Under the pieces are notes generated by a model. The model was not told where the DNA came from and searched no databases. It was given only the letters and a program-made list of their open reading frames with translations. DNA of 64,000 nucleotides. Source: Nonomuraea angiospora. Lineage in GTDB: Bacteria > Actinomycetota > Actinomycetes > Streptosporangiales > Streptosporangiaceae. Below, one piece after another: positions 23,683-30,992 of the stretch (its first letter is position 1; the number at the start of each line of letters is the position of its first letter). The position numbers and the translations under genes are program-made. Where the stretch lies: contig NZ_JADBEK010000001.1 of assembly GCF_014873145.1 (NCBI RefSeq), positions 9,052,001 to 9,116,000 of the forward strand, in the 5' to 3' direction.

Positions 23683-24759
23683 GTGGCCGACGACAGCAAT
23701 CCCTACTCGAGCGCCCTGAACGGGCTCAACGGGCTCGGCGGCGCGACCGTCGACCCGCGTACCAAGGATCCCGACTTTGCGATGAAGTACTCCAGCGTCA
23801 ACACGCTGGGGAAGAACGTAGGCAGCTACGGCGACGACCTGACCTCGATGAGTCAGAAGACCGGCGCCATCGACATGCACCAGTTCACCTTCGGCGTGAT
23901 CGGCGGCGGGCTCAACGTGGCGCATCGTTCGGTCCGAGACGGCGCCGTCGAGGCGCTGAAACAGGCCAAGGAAGTGCTGGACTCGTGGAAGCAGGCGCTC
24001 GCCGACGCGGCCACCAACGGCAAGGACGCCGAGGAGGCCAGCAAGGCCGGCAAAGGCCCAGGAGGCCCCGGCAGGCCGGGCCCGCTGGGCGGCGGTGGCC
24101 TGCCCAAGGGCCCAGGCCTGGGCGGCCTGCCCAAGAGCAGCGTCAACCCCGACGACCTGAAGATTGACAAGCCCTCGACGGACATCCCGAAGCCGGACAT
24201 CCCCGGGTCCGACATCCCGAAGCCGGACATTCCTGGGTCTGACATTCCTAAGCCAGACATCCCGGGGTCCAACATCGATCCACCCAAGATCGATCAACCG
24301 AACATCGACCAGCCCAAGATCGACCAGCCCAACCTTGACCAGCCCGACATCAAGCAGCCGGACGTCAAGACGCCCGACCTGAGCGCCCTCAACCAGACGC
24401 CCAAGACCAACCTGGAAGGCCTCAACCCCAGCCTGCCGACCACGACCACGCCGCAGGTCCCCAGCACCCCCGGCTACGACCCGCGCGCCTCCGTGCCGCG
24501 CACGTCGGTCGGCGTGCCGGAGACCGGGGTGGGATACACCGCCGGCGGTGGCACGCCAAGTACGAGCACGGGCGCGCCGGGGAGCATCGCCCGCGCCCTG
24601 AACAGCGGGATGCCGCTCTACCCCATGTCGCCCGGGATGGGCGGCGGAGCCGGCCAGGAGGAGAAGGACCGCGAGCGCGGCCCCCACCTCGGCGAGGACG
24701 AGGCGGTCTGGGAGACGGACGAGGACATCACGCCGGCAGTGCTCGGCAGGGAGGAATAG
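23683..24759 (+). CDS. PPE-like type VII secretion substrate (3) with DIPKPDIPGS repeats
   Basis: A 358-residue protein that starts with GTG 23683 after AAGGGGGG. Residues 1-125 are helical (SVRDGAVEALKQAKEVLDSW). The middle is repetitive: three DIPKPDIPGS decapeptides, then PKIDQPNIDQP-type repeats rich in Pro, Asp and Ile, which should be extended and elastic. The C-terminus carries GEDEAVWETDEDITPAVLG, the clearest version of the acidic/Trp motif shared with two other proteins here and typical of actinobacterial PPE-like ESX proteins. It is followed after 8 bases by a WXG-membrane protein, its likely partner. Confidence 0.75.
   Translation: MADDSNPYSSALNGLNGLGGATVDPRTKDPDFAMKYSSVNTLGKNVGSYGDDLTSMSQKTGAIDMHQFTFGVIGGGLNVAHRSVRDGAVEALKQAKEVLDSWKQALADAATNGKDAEEASKAGKGPGGPGRPGPLGGGGLPKGPGLGGLPKSSVNPDDLKIDKPSTDIPKPDIPGSDIPKPDIPGSDIPKPDIPGSNIDPPKIDQPNIDQPKIDQPNLDQPDIKQPDVKTPDLSALNQTPKTNLEGLNPSLPTTTTPQVPSTPGYDPRASVPRTSVGVPETGVGYTAGGGTPSTSTGAPGSIARALNSGMPLYPMSPGMGGGAGQEEKDRERGPHLGEDEAVWETDEDITPAVLGREE
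24180..24275 (+). repeat. 30-bp in-frame tandem repeat (DIPKPDIPGS)
   Basis: Three consecutive 30-base units in the gene at 23683 encode DIPKPDIPGS. Synonymous differences between units (CCCGGG versus CCTGGG) show that they have diverged since duplication under protein-level constraint. Confidence 0.85.
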
Positions 24760-24767
24760 GCGAGCAG

Positions 24768-25625
24768 GTGGCTTACGAAGCGGATGTCTGGATGTTCCGC
24801 AGTGCCTGGGCGGCCACTGCGGCGGCGACGGTCGTCATGCCGTACGCGGCGCCCATCCTCGGGCTCATGAGCCTGGTGATCGCCGACCCCGCCGAGCAGA
24901 GCCGGGCGGCGGACCAGTGGAACGACAAGACGCCGGTCAACATGTCGCAGGGCGACAACAAGGACTGGCACCCGCCCATGGCGGTGGGGGCGAAGCCCGC
25001 CCAGCAGACGTCGCTCCTGGTCCCGACGGGCAACTCAGGGAGCCTCAGCGACCTCGCCTACCTTCGCGGCGAGCTGAAGCGGATGGCCAAGGAGATCGGC
25101 GACAACAGCGACTGGGCCGGCCGGGGTTACGCGTCGTTCGTGCAGAAGGTCAACGAGCTCGACGCGCAACTGGACAAGCTCGACAACAACCGCATCGCCT
25201 GCGGGGAGACGCTCAAGTGCTCGGCCACCGCGTTCCACGTCGTGGCGGTGCTGTGCGACATCATCGCCGGCATTCTGACGGTGATGGCGGGGATCGTGCT
25301 CGCCGTACGTTTCGTCCCAGGGGGGCAGGCGTGGGAGGCGGCGATCATCCGCGGGGTGATGAGCGTCTACAGGTGCCTGCAGACGGTCTTCAAGCAACAC
25401 TGGAAGCTCATCATGAAGGTCACCCTCTACCTGGGACTCGCGGGGACGGCCTTCAACCAGTTCACCAAGGACCTTCCGTTCCTGAAGGCCATGCCGTCCA
25501 CCGGCACGCCCAACCTGATGAACGCCAGCGCCATCTGGGACCCCAGCAAGGCGGACATCGTCAAGAATCCGACACCGCAGATGCCCAATGTGGACGACTC
25601 GATGCTGCCAGAATTCGGCTTCTGA
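24768..25625 (+). CDS. WXG-motif membrane protein of the type VII locus
   Basis: A 285-residue protein starting at GTG 24768. A hydrophobic N-terminus (AATVVMPYAAPILGLMSLVI) precedes a soluble stretch and then a WXG turn, DWAGRGYASFVQKVNEL, set between helices as in WXG100 proteins. Immediately after come two long membrane helices around residues 160-190 (VVAVLCDIIAGILTVMAGIV) and 225-245 (KVTLYLGLAGTAFNQF). The C-terminal tail is soluble. Fusing a WXG hairpin to a membrane hairpin suggests an exported pore-forming or membrane-docked factor, co-encoded with the repeat protein before it. No named family recognised. Confidence 0.75.
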   Translation: MAYEADVWMFRSAWAATAAATVVMPYAAPILGLMSLVIADPAEQSRAADQWNDKTPVNMSQGDNKDWHPPMAVGAKPAQQTSLLVPTGNSGSLSDLAYLRGELKRMAKEIGDNSDWAGRGYASFVQKVNELDAQLDKLDNNRIACGETLKCSATAFHVVAVLCDIIAGILTVMAGIVLAVRFVPGGQAWEAAIIRGVMSVYRCLQTVFKQHWKLIMKVTLYLGLAGTAFNQFTKDLPFLKAMPSTGTPNLMNASAIWDPSKADIVKNPTPQMPNVDDSMLPEFGF

Positions 25626-25924
25626 CCCCGCCCATCCCTGCCGAGCCAACGGGAGCCCAGCCGCGCGTATCGTGCCGGCGGGTGACCGGTTGTGCCCGTC
25701 AGGCTGGTCCGGCCCGCTCATCGGGAAGCGCCCGCGAGCGGGCTCGGACACAGACACGGACACAGACCCGAGCCCACCCCGCACCCTGAACCACCAACCG
25801 CACCCCGCCCCCGCACCCCTGAGCCACCGCCGCACCCCGAGCCCTGAGCCACCACCGGCCCCGGAGCCAGTCCCGAGCCTGGACCCACCCCTGAACCCGG
25901 GCCTGGACTTTCCTCCGGACGGGC
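25626..25924. other. C-rich intergenic stretch, no gene
   Basis: About 300 bases between convergent genes. It contains CACAGACACGGACACAGACC-like and CCGAGCC/TGAGCCACC-like short imperfect repeats with a strongly C-rich plus strand. No codon bias, ribosome site or terminator hairpin could be supported. Confidence 0.6.
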
Positions 25925-27340
25925 CTACCGGCTGCCGACGGTCAGGGGCACCATGGCAGCGGCGGGATCCAGCGTCGGCCCCTGCGGGATCGCGTGCATG
26001 ATGTTCGTCGGCACAGGCGCGATGTCCGCGGCGTCATACCCGAGCTTCGCCAGCACGTCAGCCGACGGGATCGGATAGCGCACCCCCTGATCGCTGATCA
26101 GTGCCAGCACGCTCGGCACCGCGCTGAGCTGGCCCTCGCCGGGCAGCACCCCGGCCACCACGGCGCTGCCCGGCGGGAGTAGCACCTGGTCGAAGCGGTC
26201 CTGTACGCCTGAGCTCGACGGCGTCGGAATCGTGACCCTGCTGCCGACCGTCACCTTGGCCACGACCGAGCCGGCCGCCGTGTTCGGATACACCGAGCAG
26301 AGCGGCGTCGAGCCGGACACGTTGATCACCTTGGGCATGGTCGTCGGCAGGGTGGGGTCCATGACGTTCTGGCGCGAGGGCGATGCATTGGCCGAGGCCG
26401 CGTCGATCTGGATCTCCCGCGCCACCCGGTTGCCGTACGCCTTCTTGATGTTCGGGTCCTCCAGCAGGAGCCTGGCCTGGACGGGGGAGATGGGCGCCAG
26501 GCCGTCGTTGAGCAGCACGTACCACCGAGCGGCCGTGCCCGGCATGGCCGGGACCACGAACACCTGCCCCACCGCCGCCGTGACCTTCCCGTTGGCGCGT
26601 ACCTTCCTGCCGAGGTTCGCCACGTTGGGGCCCTTGAAGTCGCGGCCGACCGGCAGCGCCTGCAGCCATGCCGCCGGCACCTTCCTGGGTTGCGCGTTGA
26701 GCGCCCGCACGCCGTGCTCGTTGACGCGCATGCGGCGATTACCCCAGATCACCCAGTTCTGCTCCCCGTCGGAGACCACCATCGCGTCCCCGCCCACGGG
26801 CCTCCCGCCGAGGTCAGTGCCCCCGACAAGGGTCGTGTACGGCTTGCGCCCGCCCGTACTGTCGGGCCCCTCCACCACGCACACCGACCACGGCGCCTTG
26901 ACGAGCTTCTTCCGGTCGGGCAGCGAGTCGGGCGCCCCGGAGATCCCGATGAGCGGCCCTCTGGCGTACCCGGCCAGCGAGGCGGCGCTCACGCTCCGGG
27001 TGTTGATCTCCCCGGCGTCCAGCACGAGCCTGGCCGACACGTAGTTCGCCACCGGCAGCAGCCGGCGCTGCTGCTGGCTGTAGATGAACTTGGCCCCGCT
27101 CTCCTCCTCCACCAGCAACTGCCCCGGGTCGGTCAGCTTGGTCGCGTTCCCGGGCCGCACCAGCCCCCAGATCCCGAACACCGCCATCACCAGGACCCCG
27201 ATCAGGATCCCGCCGAACGTGGCGACGTTCTGCCGGCGCATGGGGGACTCGGGGACGTCGGGCTCGGCCTGCAGGAGCGCCATGCCAAGCCTCTGCTGCA
27301 TCAAGCGGTGTGCCTGGTAGAGGTCCTTCTTGGTCTGCAC
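25925..27340 (-). CDS. eccB: EccB, type VII secretion core protein
   Basis: A 471-residue EccB. The cytosolic N-terminus KKDLYQAHRLMQQRLGMALL is the family signature, followed by one transmembrane helix (residues about 43-62, GILIGVLVMAVFGIWGLV) and a large extracytoplasmic domain with SGAKFIYSQQQRRLLPV and GRPVG-type repeats. Two Cys (SVCVVEG and PLCSVYP) probably form the conserved disulfide. EccB anchors the export channel outside the membrane. GTG 27340 is chosen because GGGGAGG lies five bases upstream; the frame extends further without homology. It is separated from the other core genes by the substrate operons. Confidence 0.94.
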   Translation of the reverse strand: MQTKKDLYQAHRLMQQRLGMALLQAEPDVPESPMRRQNVATFGGILIGVLVMAVFGIWGLVRPGNATKLTDPGQLLVEEESGAKFIYSQQQRRLLPVANYVSARLVLDAGEINTRSVSAASLAGYARGPLIGISGAPDSLPDRKKLVKAPWSVCVVEGPDSTGGRKPYTTLVGGTDLGGRPVGGDAMVVSDGEQNWVIWGNRRMRVNEHGVRALNAQPRKVPAAWLQALPVGRDFKGPNVANLGRKVRANGKVTAAVGQVFVVPAMPGTAARWYVLLNDGLAPISPVQARLLLEDPNIKKAYGNRVAREIQIDAASANASPSRQNVMDPTLPTTMPKVINVSGSTPLCSVYPNTAAGSVVAKVTVGSRVTIPTPSSSGVQDRFDQVLLPPGSAVVAGVLPGEGQLSAVPSVLALISDQGVRYPIPSADVLAKLGYDAADIAPVPTNIMHAIPQGPTLDPAAAMVPLTVGSR

Positions 27341-27605
27341 AGCGCCTCCCCGCGTCAGAATCCGCGCATCAGCATAAACGCCCCAAACCCCACCCGCCCC
27401 AATCCTCCCAATTCCCGCCCCCCCTTCACCCACCCCGCCGTCGGTTCCACCCCCGGCAATTTCACTCGGCCCCTTGACCCCGCCAGCCCTAGGCTCCGAC
27501 CCGCCCTCATGAGGCCCGCTGCCAGCCCCACCCCTGCCCGGCGTAGCGCCGTCCCAGCCCCTCCGCCACCACCTGGCCCGGCGCGTCTAACCCACCTCAG
27601 CCCGC

Positions 27606-27803
27606 CGGCTGCCGGCCGCAGCGGCCAAGATCGCCGCTGGCTTCGCAGTTTCCATCGCGCTGATCCGGGCCAGTTCCCTCGATCACCGCTCGGCGCTTTG
27701 GGCTGCTCTCAGTCCGTCGGCTGCCGGCCGCAGCGGCCAAGATCGCCGCTGGCGTCGCAGCTTCCATCGCGCTGATCCGCGCCAGCTCCGTCAACCAGCG
27801 CCC
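27606..27803. repeat. 112-bp direct repeat, two imperfect copies
   Basis: The stretch beginning CGGCTGCCGGCCGCAGCGGC at 27606 recurs at 27718, giving a 112-base period. About 70 bases match closely, through CATCGCGCTGATCC, and then the copies diverge. Function unknown. Confidence 0.85.
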
Positions 27804-27845
27804 AAGGCTTCGGGCCACCCCCAGCTTCACCCGTCGCCGGCCCCA

Positions 27846-27950
27846 CCTTCTCGCCGCCTGGTGCTTCGGGCGGCTCTCGGCTCGCCCGTCGTCGGCGCCG
27901 CCTTCTCGCCGCCTGGTGCTTCGGGTCGCTCTGGACTCGCCCGTTGCTGG
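27846..27950. repeat. 55-bp direct repeat, two imperfect copies
   Basis: CCTTCTCGCCGCCTGGTGCT at 27846 recurs at 27901, a 55-base period, and both copies continue into a CGCTCT/GGCTCT then CTCGCCCGT segment. It is adjacent to, but distinct from, the 112-bp repeat. Confidence 0.85.
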
Positions 27951-28283
27951 CCACGGCGCTCTGCGACCACCGCCCGCCTGGCGGCTCCCAGCGCCACCTC
28001 CGCTGCCAGCGTCACCTCCGCCTCGCCGCCCCAGCTCGCCCGGCGTTTTCCAACCCGCCCCCATCCCGTACCTGGCCGAAGCCCGTGCCGCCTGCTGGCG
28101 TAGCGCCTCCAGCGCCGTCCCAGCGTCGTCCTCAGCCCCTCGATCGCAGCCCGGTCGGGTCTCTCTGACCCAAGCTCCGCTCGCCCTCGCGCCTCCCATG
28201 CCTCAGGTCGCCTTCCCTCGCCCTTCGCATGTCAGGTCACGCAGCCCAAGCCGCACACAGTTCTCACCCCGGTGCCCTTCCGC

Positions 28284-30029
28284 CTAAGGGAGGAGCAACC
28301 CCCAGTACAGCGCCCACGGAATGAACACGACGCCGCCCGCCATCAGCAGCCCGACCCGCACCCTCTCGCCGGCCGCAGCGGACCGGCGCCACCGTACGCC
28401 GGTCAGGACGGTGCCCGCGACGGTCGCGATCGCGAGAGCCTGGAGCGCCAGCCAGATGAGAGGCCGCTCCACCACCAGAGGCCCCGGCGAGGCCAGTTTC
28501 CCCCCGGTCATGATCGAGTAGAACAAGTACAGGAACCCGCCCACCACCACCGCGAGCCCACCGGCACTGATCAGCCACGCCCCCTTGACGGGCGCCGCCT
28601 TCCCCTGCCCCGCCTTGTTGACGGACGACGCCTCGTTCTGGCCATCCCTGCTGATGACCGCCGCCTCGCCATGCCCTGCCCTGTTGACGGGCGGGGCCTC
28701 ACCCCGCCCCGCCCTGTTGCGAGACGACACCCCGCCGCGCCGCCGGAGCCGGCGTACCAGCGCCCCCACCGGATACCCCCCGAACGCGACCAGGAACAAC
28801 ACCAGCGCCGCGCCCTGAACGCCCGCCGACTCCCACCACCCGGCAGGCGGCACCGCCACACTGTCGTCCGCCTGGACCGGCGCAGGCCCTGTCACCTGCG
28901 CCACCGGCGCCCGCCCCGAGGTCGCCTCTCCCACCCAACTGCCGACCAGCTCCGCATAACCAGGAGCGAGCTCGGGCAGTCGCGTGACCCCACCATCAGG
29001 CGTCCGATGCGCGGCATGATCCGCATCCGCGAAGAACCGGAACGTGTACTGCCGGTTTCCTCCCTTCTCCAAGGCCCTGGCGAAGATGGGCGGCGTCTCA
29101 CGGGGCGGCGTCAGCAGGTCGTGTACGCCCCAGATCCCGAGCACGGGCTGCCGTAGGCTCGCGATGACCGGTTCCGGGTCGTAGTAGGGCTCGGGGAACA
29201 TCCCGGCGTCCGCGATCACCCGGTACATCGTGGGCTCGGCCCGATCGACGAAGGACCCGCGCACCCCCGCCTTGCGCAACCCTGCCGCCACTGCCCAGGT
29301 CTGCTGCCGTAGCGGCTGCAGCCCGTTGGCGCCCACCAGGATCACGAACGAGATGTCCTTGGACCGCGACGCCGCCAGCGGCGCCACCCATCCACCCTCG
29401 CTGAGGCCCCAGATCCCGACCTTCGCCGGATTGACCCCCGGTTGCCGCCGCAGCGTCCGTACGGCACCCAGGGCGTCGTCGGCCAGTTGCGAGTACGACC
29501 TCTCGAACAGCGAATACCCCTCGGAACGCTTGTCGTAGATCAGCACTGACAGCCCTTGGCGGGCGAACGCCACGGCCTCGCCCAGCAGCTTGTCCCGCTT
29601 GGTCCCGGTCCCTGCCCCGTGCACCAGCACAACCCCGGCCCGCCCGCTCCGCGCCCGAGCCCCCGCCGGACTGATCACGCTGCCGTGCAGCACCAGCCCA
29701 CCACTCCCCGGGAAGCTCACCTCGGCGGCCGCCAGGTCGTCGGGCACGTCCCACCCTCCACCGGGCCCAGCACCGGAGTGCGCCACGACGCCACCGCCGA
29801 GCTGTCCAGCGCCGGAGTGGGCCCCGACTCCATCTCCGACCTGCCCGGCCCCGGATCCCCGCTCCCGGACGCCTTGTCCTGCGACGTTTTCGGCCGAGAA
29901 TCCGACCGCTAAGTGTTCCGAAGGAGAGCCGGCCGCAGCATGCGCCACGGAAGTGCCGAACAGTGAAGAACCACCGGAGGGTCCGGCCGCCAGAAGGGTG
30001 GCGGCGACCACCGCAAGAATCTTTCGCAT
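28284..30029 (-). CDS. Secreted alpha/beta hydrolase with C-terminal membrane helices
   Basis: A 581-residue protein. A signal peptide (ILAVVAATLLAAGPSGG) is followed by a linker with two AHSGAG-containing repeats, then an alpha/beta-hydrolase domain: oxyanion region LVHGAGTGTK, nucleophile Ser in GLSEGGWVAP, acid region GIWGVHDLLTP and a His in DADHAAHR. After it come a transmembrane helix (ALVLFLVAFGGYPVGALV), a loop of four 11-residue repeats (NRAGxGEAxxV type) and three more membrane helices. Substrate unknown; the dienelactone/prolyl-oligopeptidase group is closest. ATG 30029 is chosen because TATGTT lies seven bases ahead and no Shine-Dalgarno site exists; 30041 is the alternative. It is divergent from a regulator. 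Confidence 0.82.
   Translation of the reverse strand: MRKILAVVAATLLAAGPSGGSSLFGTSVAHAAAGSPSEHLAVGFSAENVAGQGVRERGSGAGQVGDGVGAHSGAGQLGGGVVAHSGAGPGGGWDVPDDLAAAEVSFPGSGGLVLHGSVISPAGARARSGRAGVVLVHGAGTGTKRDKLLGEAVAFARQGLSVLIYDKRSEGYSLFERSYSQLADDALGAVRTLRRQPGVNPAKVGIWGLSEGGWVAPLAASRSKDISFVILVGANGLQPLRQQTWAVAAGLRKAGVRGSFVDRAEPTMYRVIADAGMFPEPYYDPEPVIASLRQPVLGIWGVHDLLTPPRETPPIFARALEKGGNRQYTFRFFADADHAAHRTPDGGVTRLPELAPGYAELVGSWVGEATSGRAPVAQVTGPAPVQADDSVAVPPAGWWESAGVQGAALVLFLVAFGGYPVGALVRRLRRRGGVSSRNRAGRGEAPPVNRAGHGEAAVISRDGQNEASSVNKAGQGKAAPVKGAWLISAGGLAVVVGGFLYLFYSIMTGGKLASPGPLVVERPLIWLALQALAIATVAGTVLTGVRWRRSAAAGERVRVGLLMAGGVVFIPWALYWGLLLP
28588..28731 (-). repeat. 33-bp in-frame repeats in the hydrolase membrane loop
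   Basis: Four units of about 33 bases encode variants of N-R-A-G-x-G-E-A-x-x-V between the first and second C-terminal membrane helices. The copies differ at several codons. Confidence 0.75.
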
Positions 30030-30036
30030 ACCGCCG

Positions 30037-30101
30037 AACATACTCTGCAGAGAAATCTCGGCAAAGAGAAGTCTGCAGATATCGTTCGCGAGGACTACCC
30101 T
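30037..30101. promoter_or_regulatory. Divergent leaderless promoters with twin TCTGCAGA palindromes
   Basis: Leftward, TATGTT (complement of 30037-30042) lies seven bases before the hydrolase ATG at 30029. Rightward, TACCCT (30096-30101) lies seven bases before the regulator ATG at 30109. Palindromes CTCTGCAGAG (30043-30052) and TCTGCAGA (30072-30079) have centres 28 bases apart. The first falls in the hydrolase -10/-35 spacer and the second on the regulator's -35 position. They are probable operators for the divergent regulator. Confidence 0.55.
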
Positions 30102-30108
30102 CCTCCTC

Positions 30109-30690
30109 ATGAAGGAGGACGAGACGAAGGACGACCACGAGCCGTTCATCCTCGACGACCCGGACAGGCTCAAGGCCCTGGCCCATCCCATGCGCCGCCG
30201 CATGCTGACGCACCTCAACATCCACGGCCCCGCCACCTCCACCACGTTGGGCGAGCTGTTCGGCGCCAAGACCGGCACCACGAGCTACCACCTGCGCCAG
30301 TTGGAGAAGTACGGCTTCATCGAGGAGATCCCCGAACGCTCGTCCGGCCGCGAACGCTGGTGGCGCCGCGCCGAGATCCCCAGGGACATGCGCTTCCCCA
30401 CGCCCGACCAACTCGCCCCGGAGGACCGCGCGGTCCTGGGCGAGTTCCTGAGGATCGGGTTCGAGGAGGACCGCGCCCTCATGGAACGCTTCCCGGCCGC
30501 CTACCGCGCCGACCCCGACTGGGCAAGGGGCTCAAGGGGCCTGGCCCGCATGACGAAGGAGGAGCTGAACGAGTTCTACAACGCCTACATCGCGCTGCTC
30601 CTCAAGTACAGCCACCGGCCAGAGGACGCCCCTCCGGACGCCCGCCCCATCTACGTCCGCTTCTTCACCCTCCCCGCCGACGAGCCCTGA
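30109..30690 (+). CDS. ArsR-like helix-turn-helix transcriptional regulator
   Basis: A 193-residue regulator. Residues 15-85 form a winged helix: DPDRLKALAHPMRRRMLTHL, then TSTTLGELFGAKTGTTSYHL as the recognition region, and a wing with EEIPERSSGRERWW. This is the ArsR/HTH_20 layout found in many actinobacteria. The C-terminal half is helical and probably mediates dimerisation or ligand binding; no metal-binding Cys set is seen. It faces away from the hydrolase gene with paired palindromes between them, so it probably represses both. ATG 30109 lacks a Shine-Dalgarno site but follows a TACCCT box. Confidence 0.86.
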   Translation: MKEDETKDDHEPFILDDPDRLKALAHPMRRRMLTHLNIHGPATSTTLGELFGAKTGTTSYHLRQLEKYGFIEEIPERSSGRERWWRRAEIPRDMRFPTPDQLAPEDRAVLGEFLRIGFEEDRALMERFPAAYRADPDWARGSRGLARMTKEELNEFYNAYIALLLKYSHRPEDAPPDARPIYVRFFTLPADEP

Positions 30691-30992
30691 CCCGCCACGC
30701 CCACACAACCCACCCGCCGACGAGCCCTGACACCACCCTCCAAGTCTTGCCAGTTGCACCTGTCCACGGGCTCTTGCACACGCCCTCCATGCCCGCCAAG
30801 CCGCACCCGCCGAGGATCCGGGCACACCCCAACATCACAGGAAGTCCTCTCGCGGAGCACCAGCATCACGCCGGGCACTACGACGGGGGCTTCCAGGGCG
30901 GAGGTCTGTGATGGCGGGCCCCGCCGCGCGCGGAAGGTCAGTCTCGTAGCCGGCGGTCCCGGGGCGTCGGGGCCGACTCCCGGCCTCGTACG
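30691..30992. other. Intergenic stretch with short direct repeat, no gene
   Basis: About 300 bases between convergent genes. CGCCGACGAGCCCTGAC, which contains the regulator's stop codon, occurs at about 30674 and again at about 30716, a 42-base period. No hairpin terminator or coding signal could be supported. Confidence 0.55.

Larger units (their letters stand above)
27341..28283. other. Long intergenic region with degenerate repeats, no supported gene
   Basis: About 940 bases between eccB and the hydrolase. The plus strand is C-rich. Open frames exist (for example 27597-28199 on the minus strand) but they have low-complexity Arg/Gly/Ala content, no ribosome sites and repeats with periods not divisible by three. 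Two direct-repeat sets are listed separately. I see no RNA gene or mobile element. Confidence 0.6.

Noticed and set aside
27597..28199. 200-residue minus-strand frame in the eccB-hydrolase gap
   Set aside because: It is low-complexity and Arg/Gly/Ala-rich, contains repeats of 112 and 55 bases that shift frame, and lacks a ribosome site.
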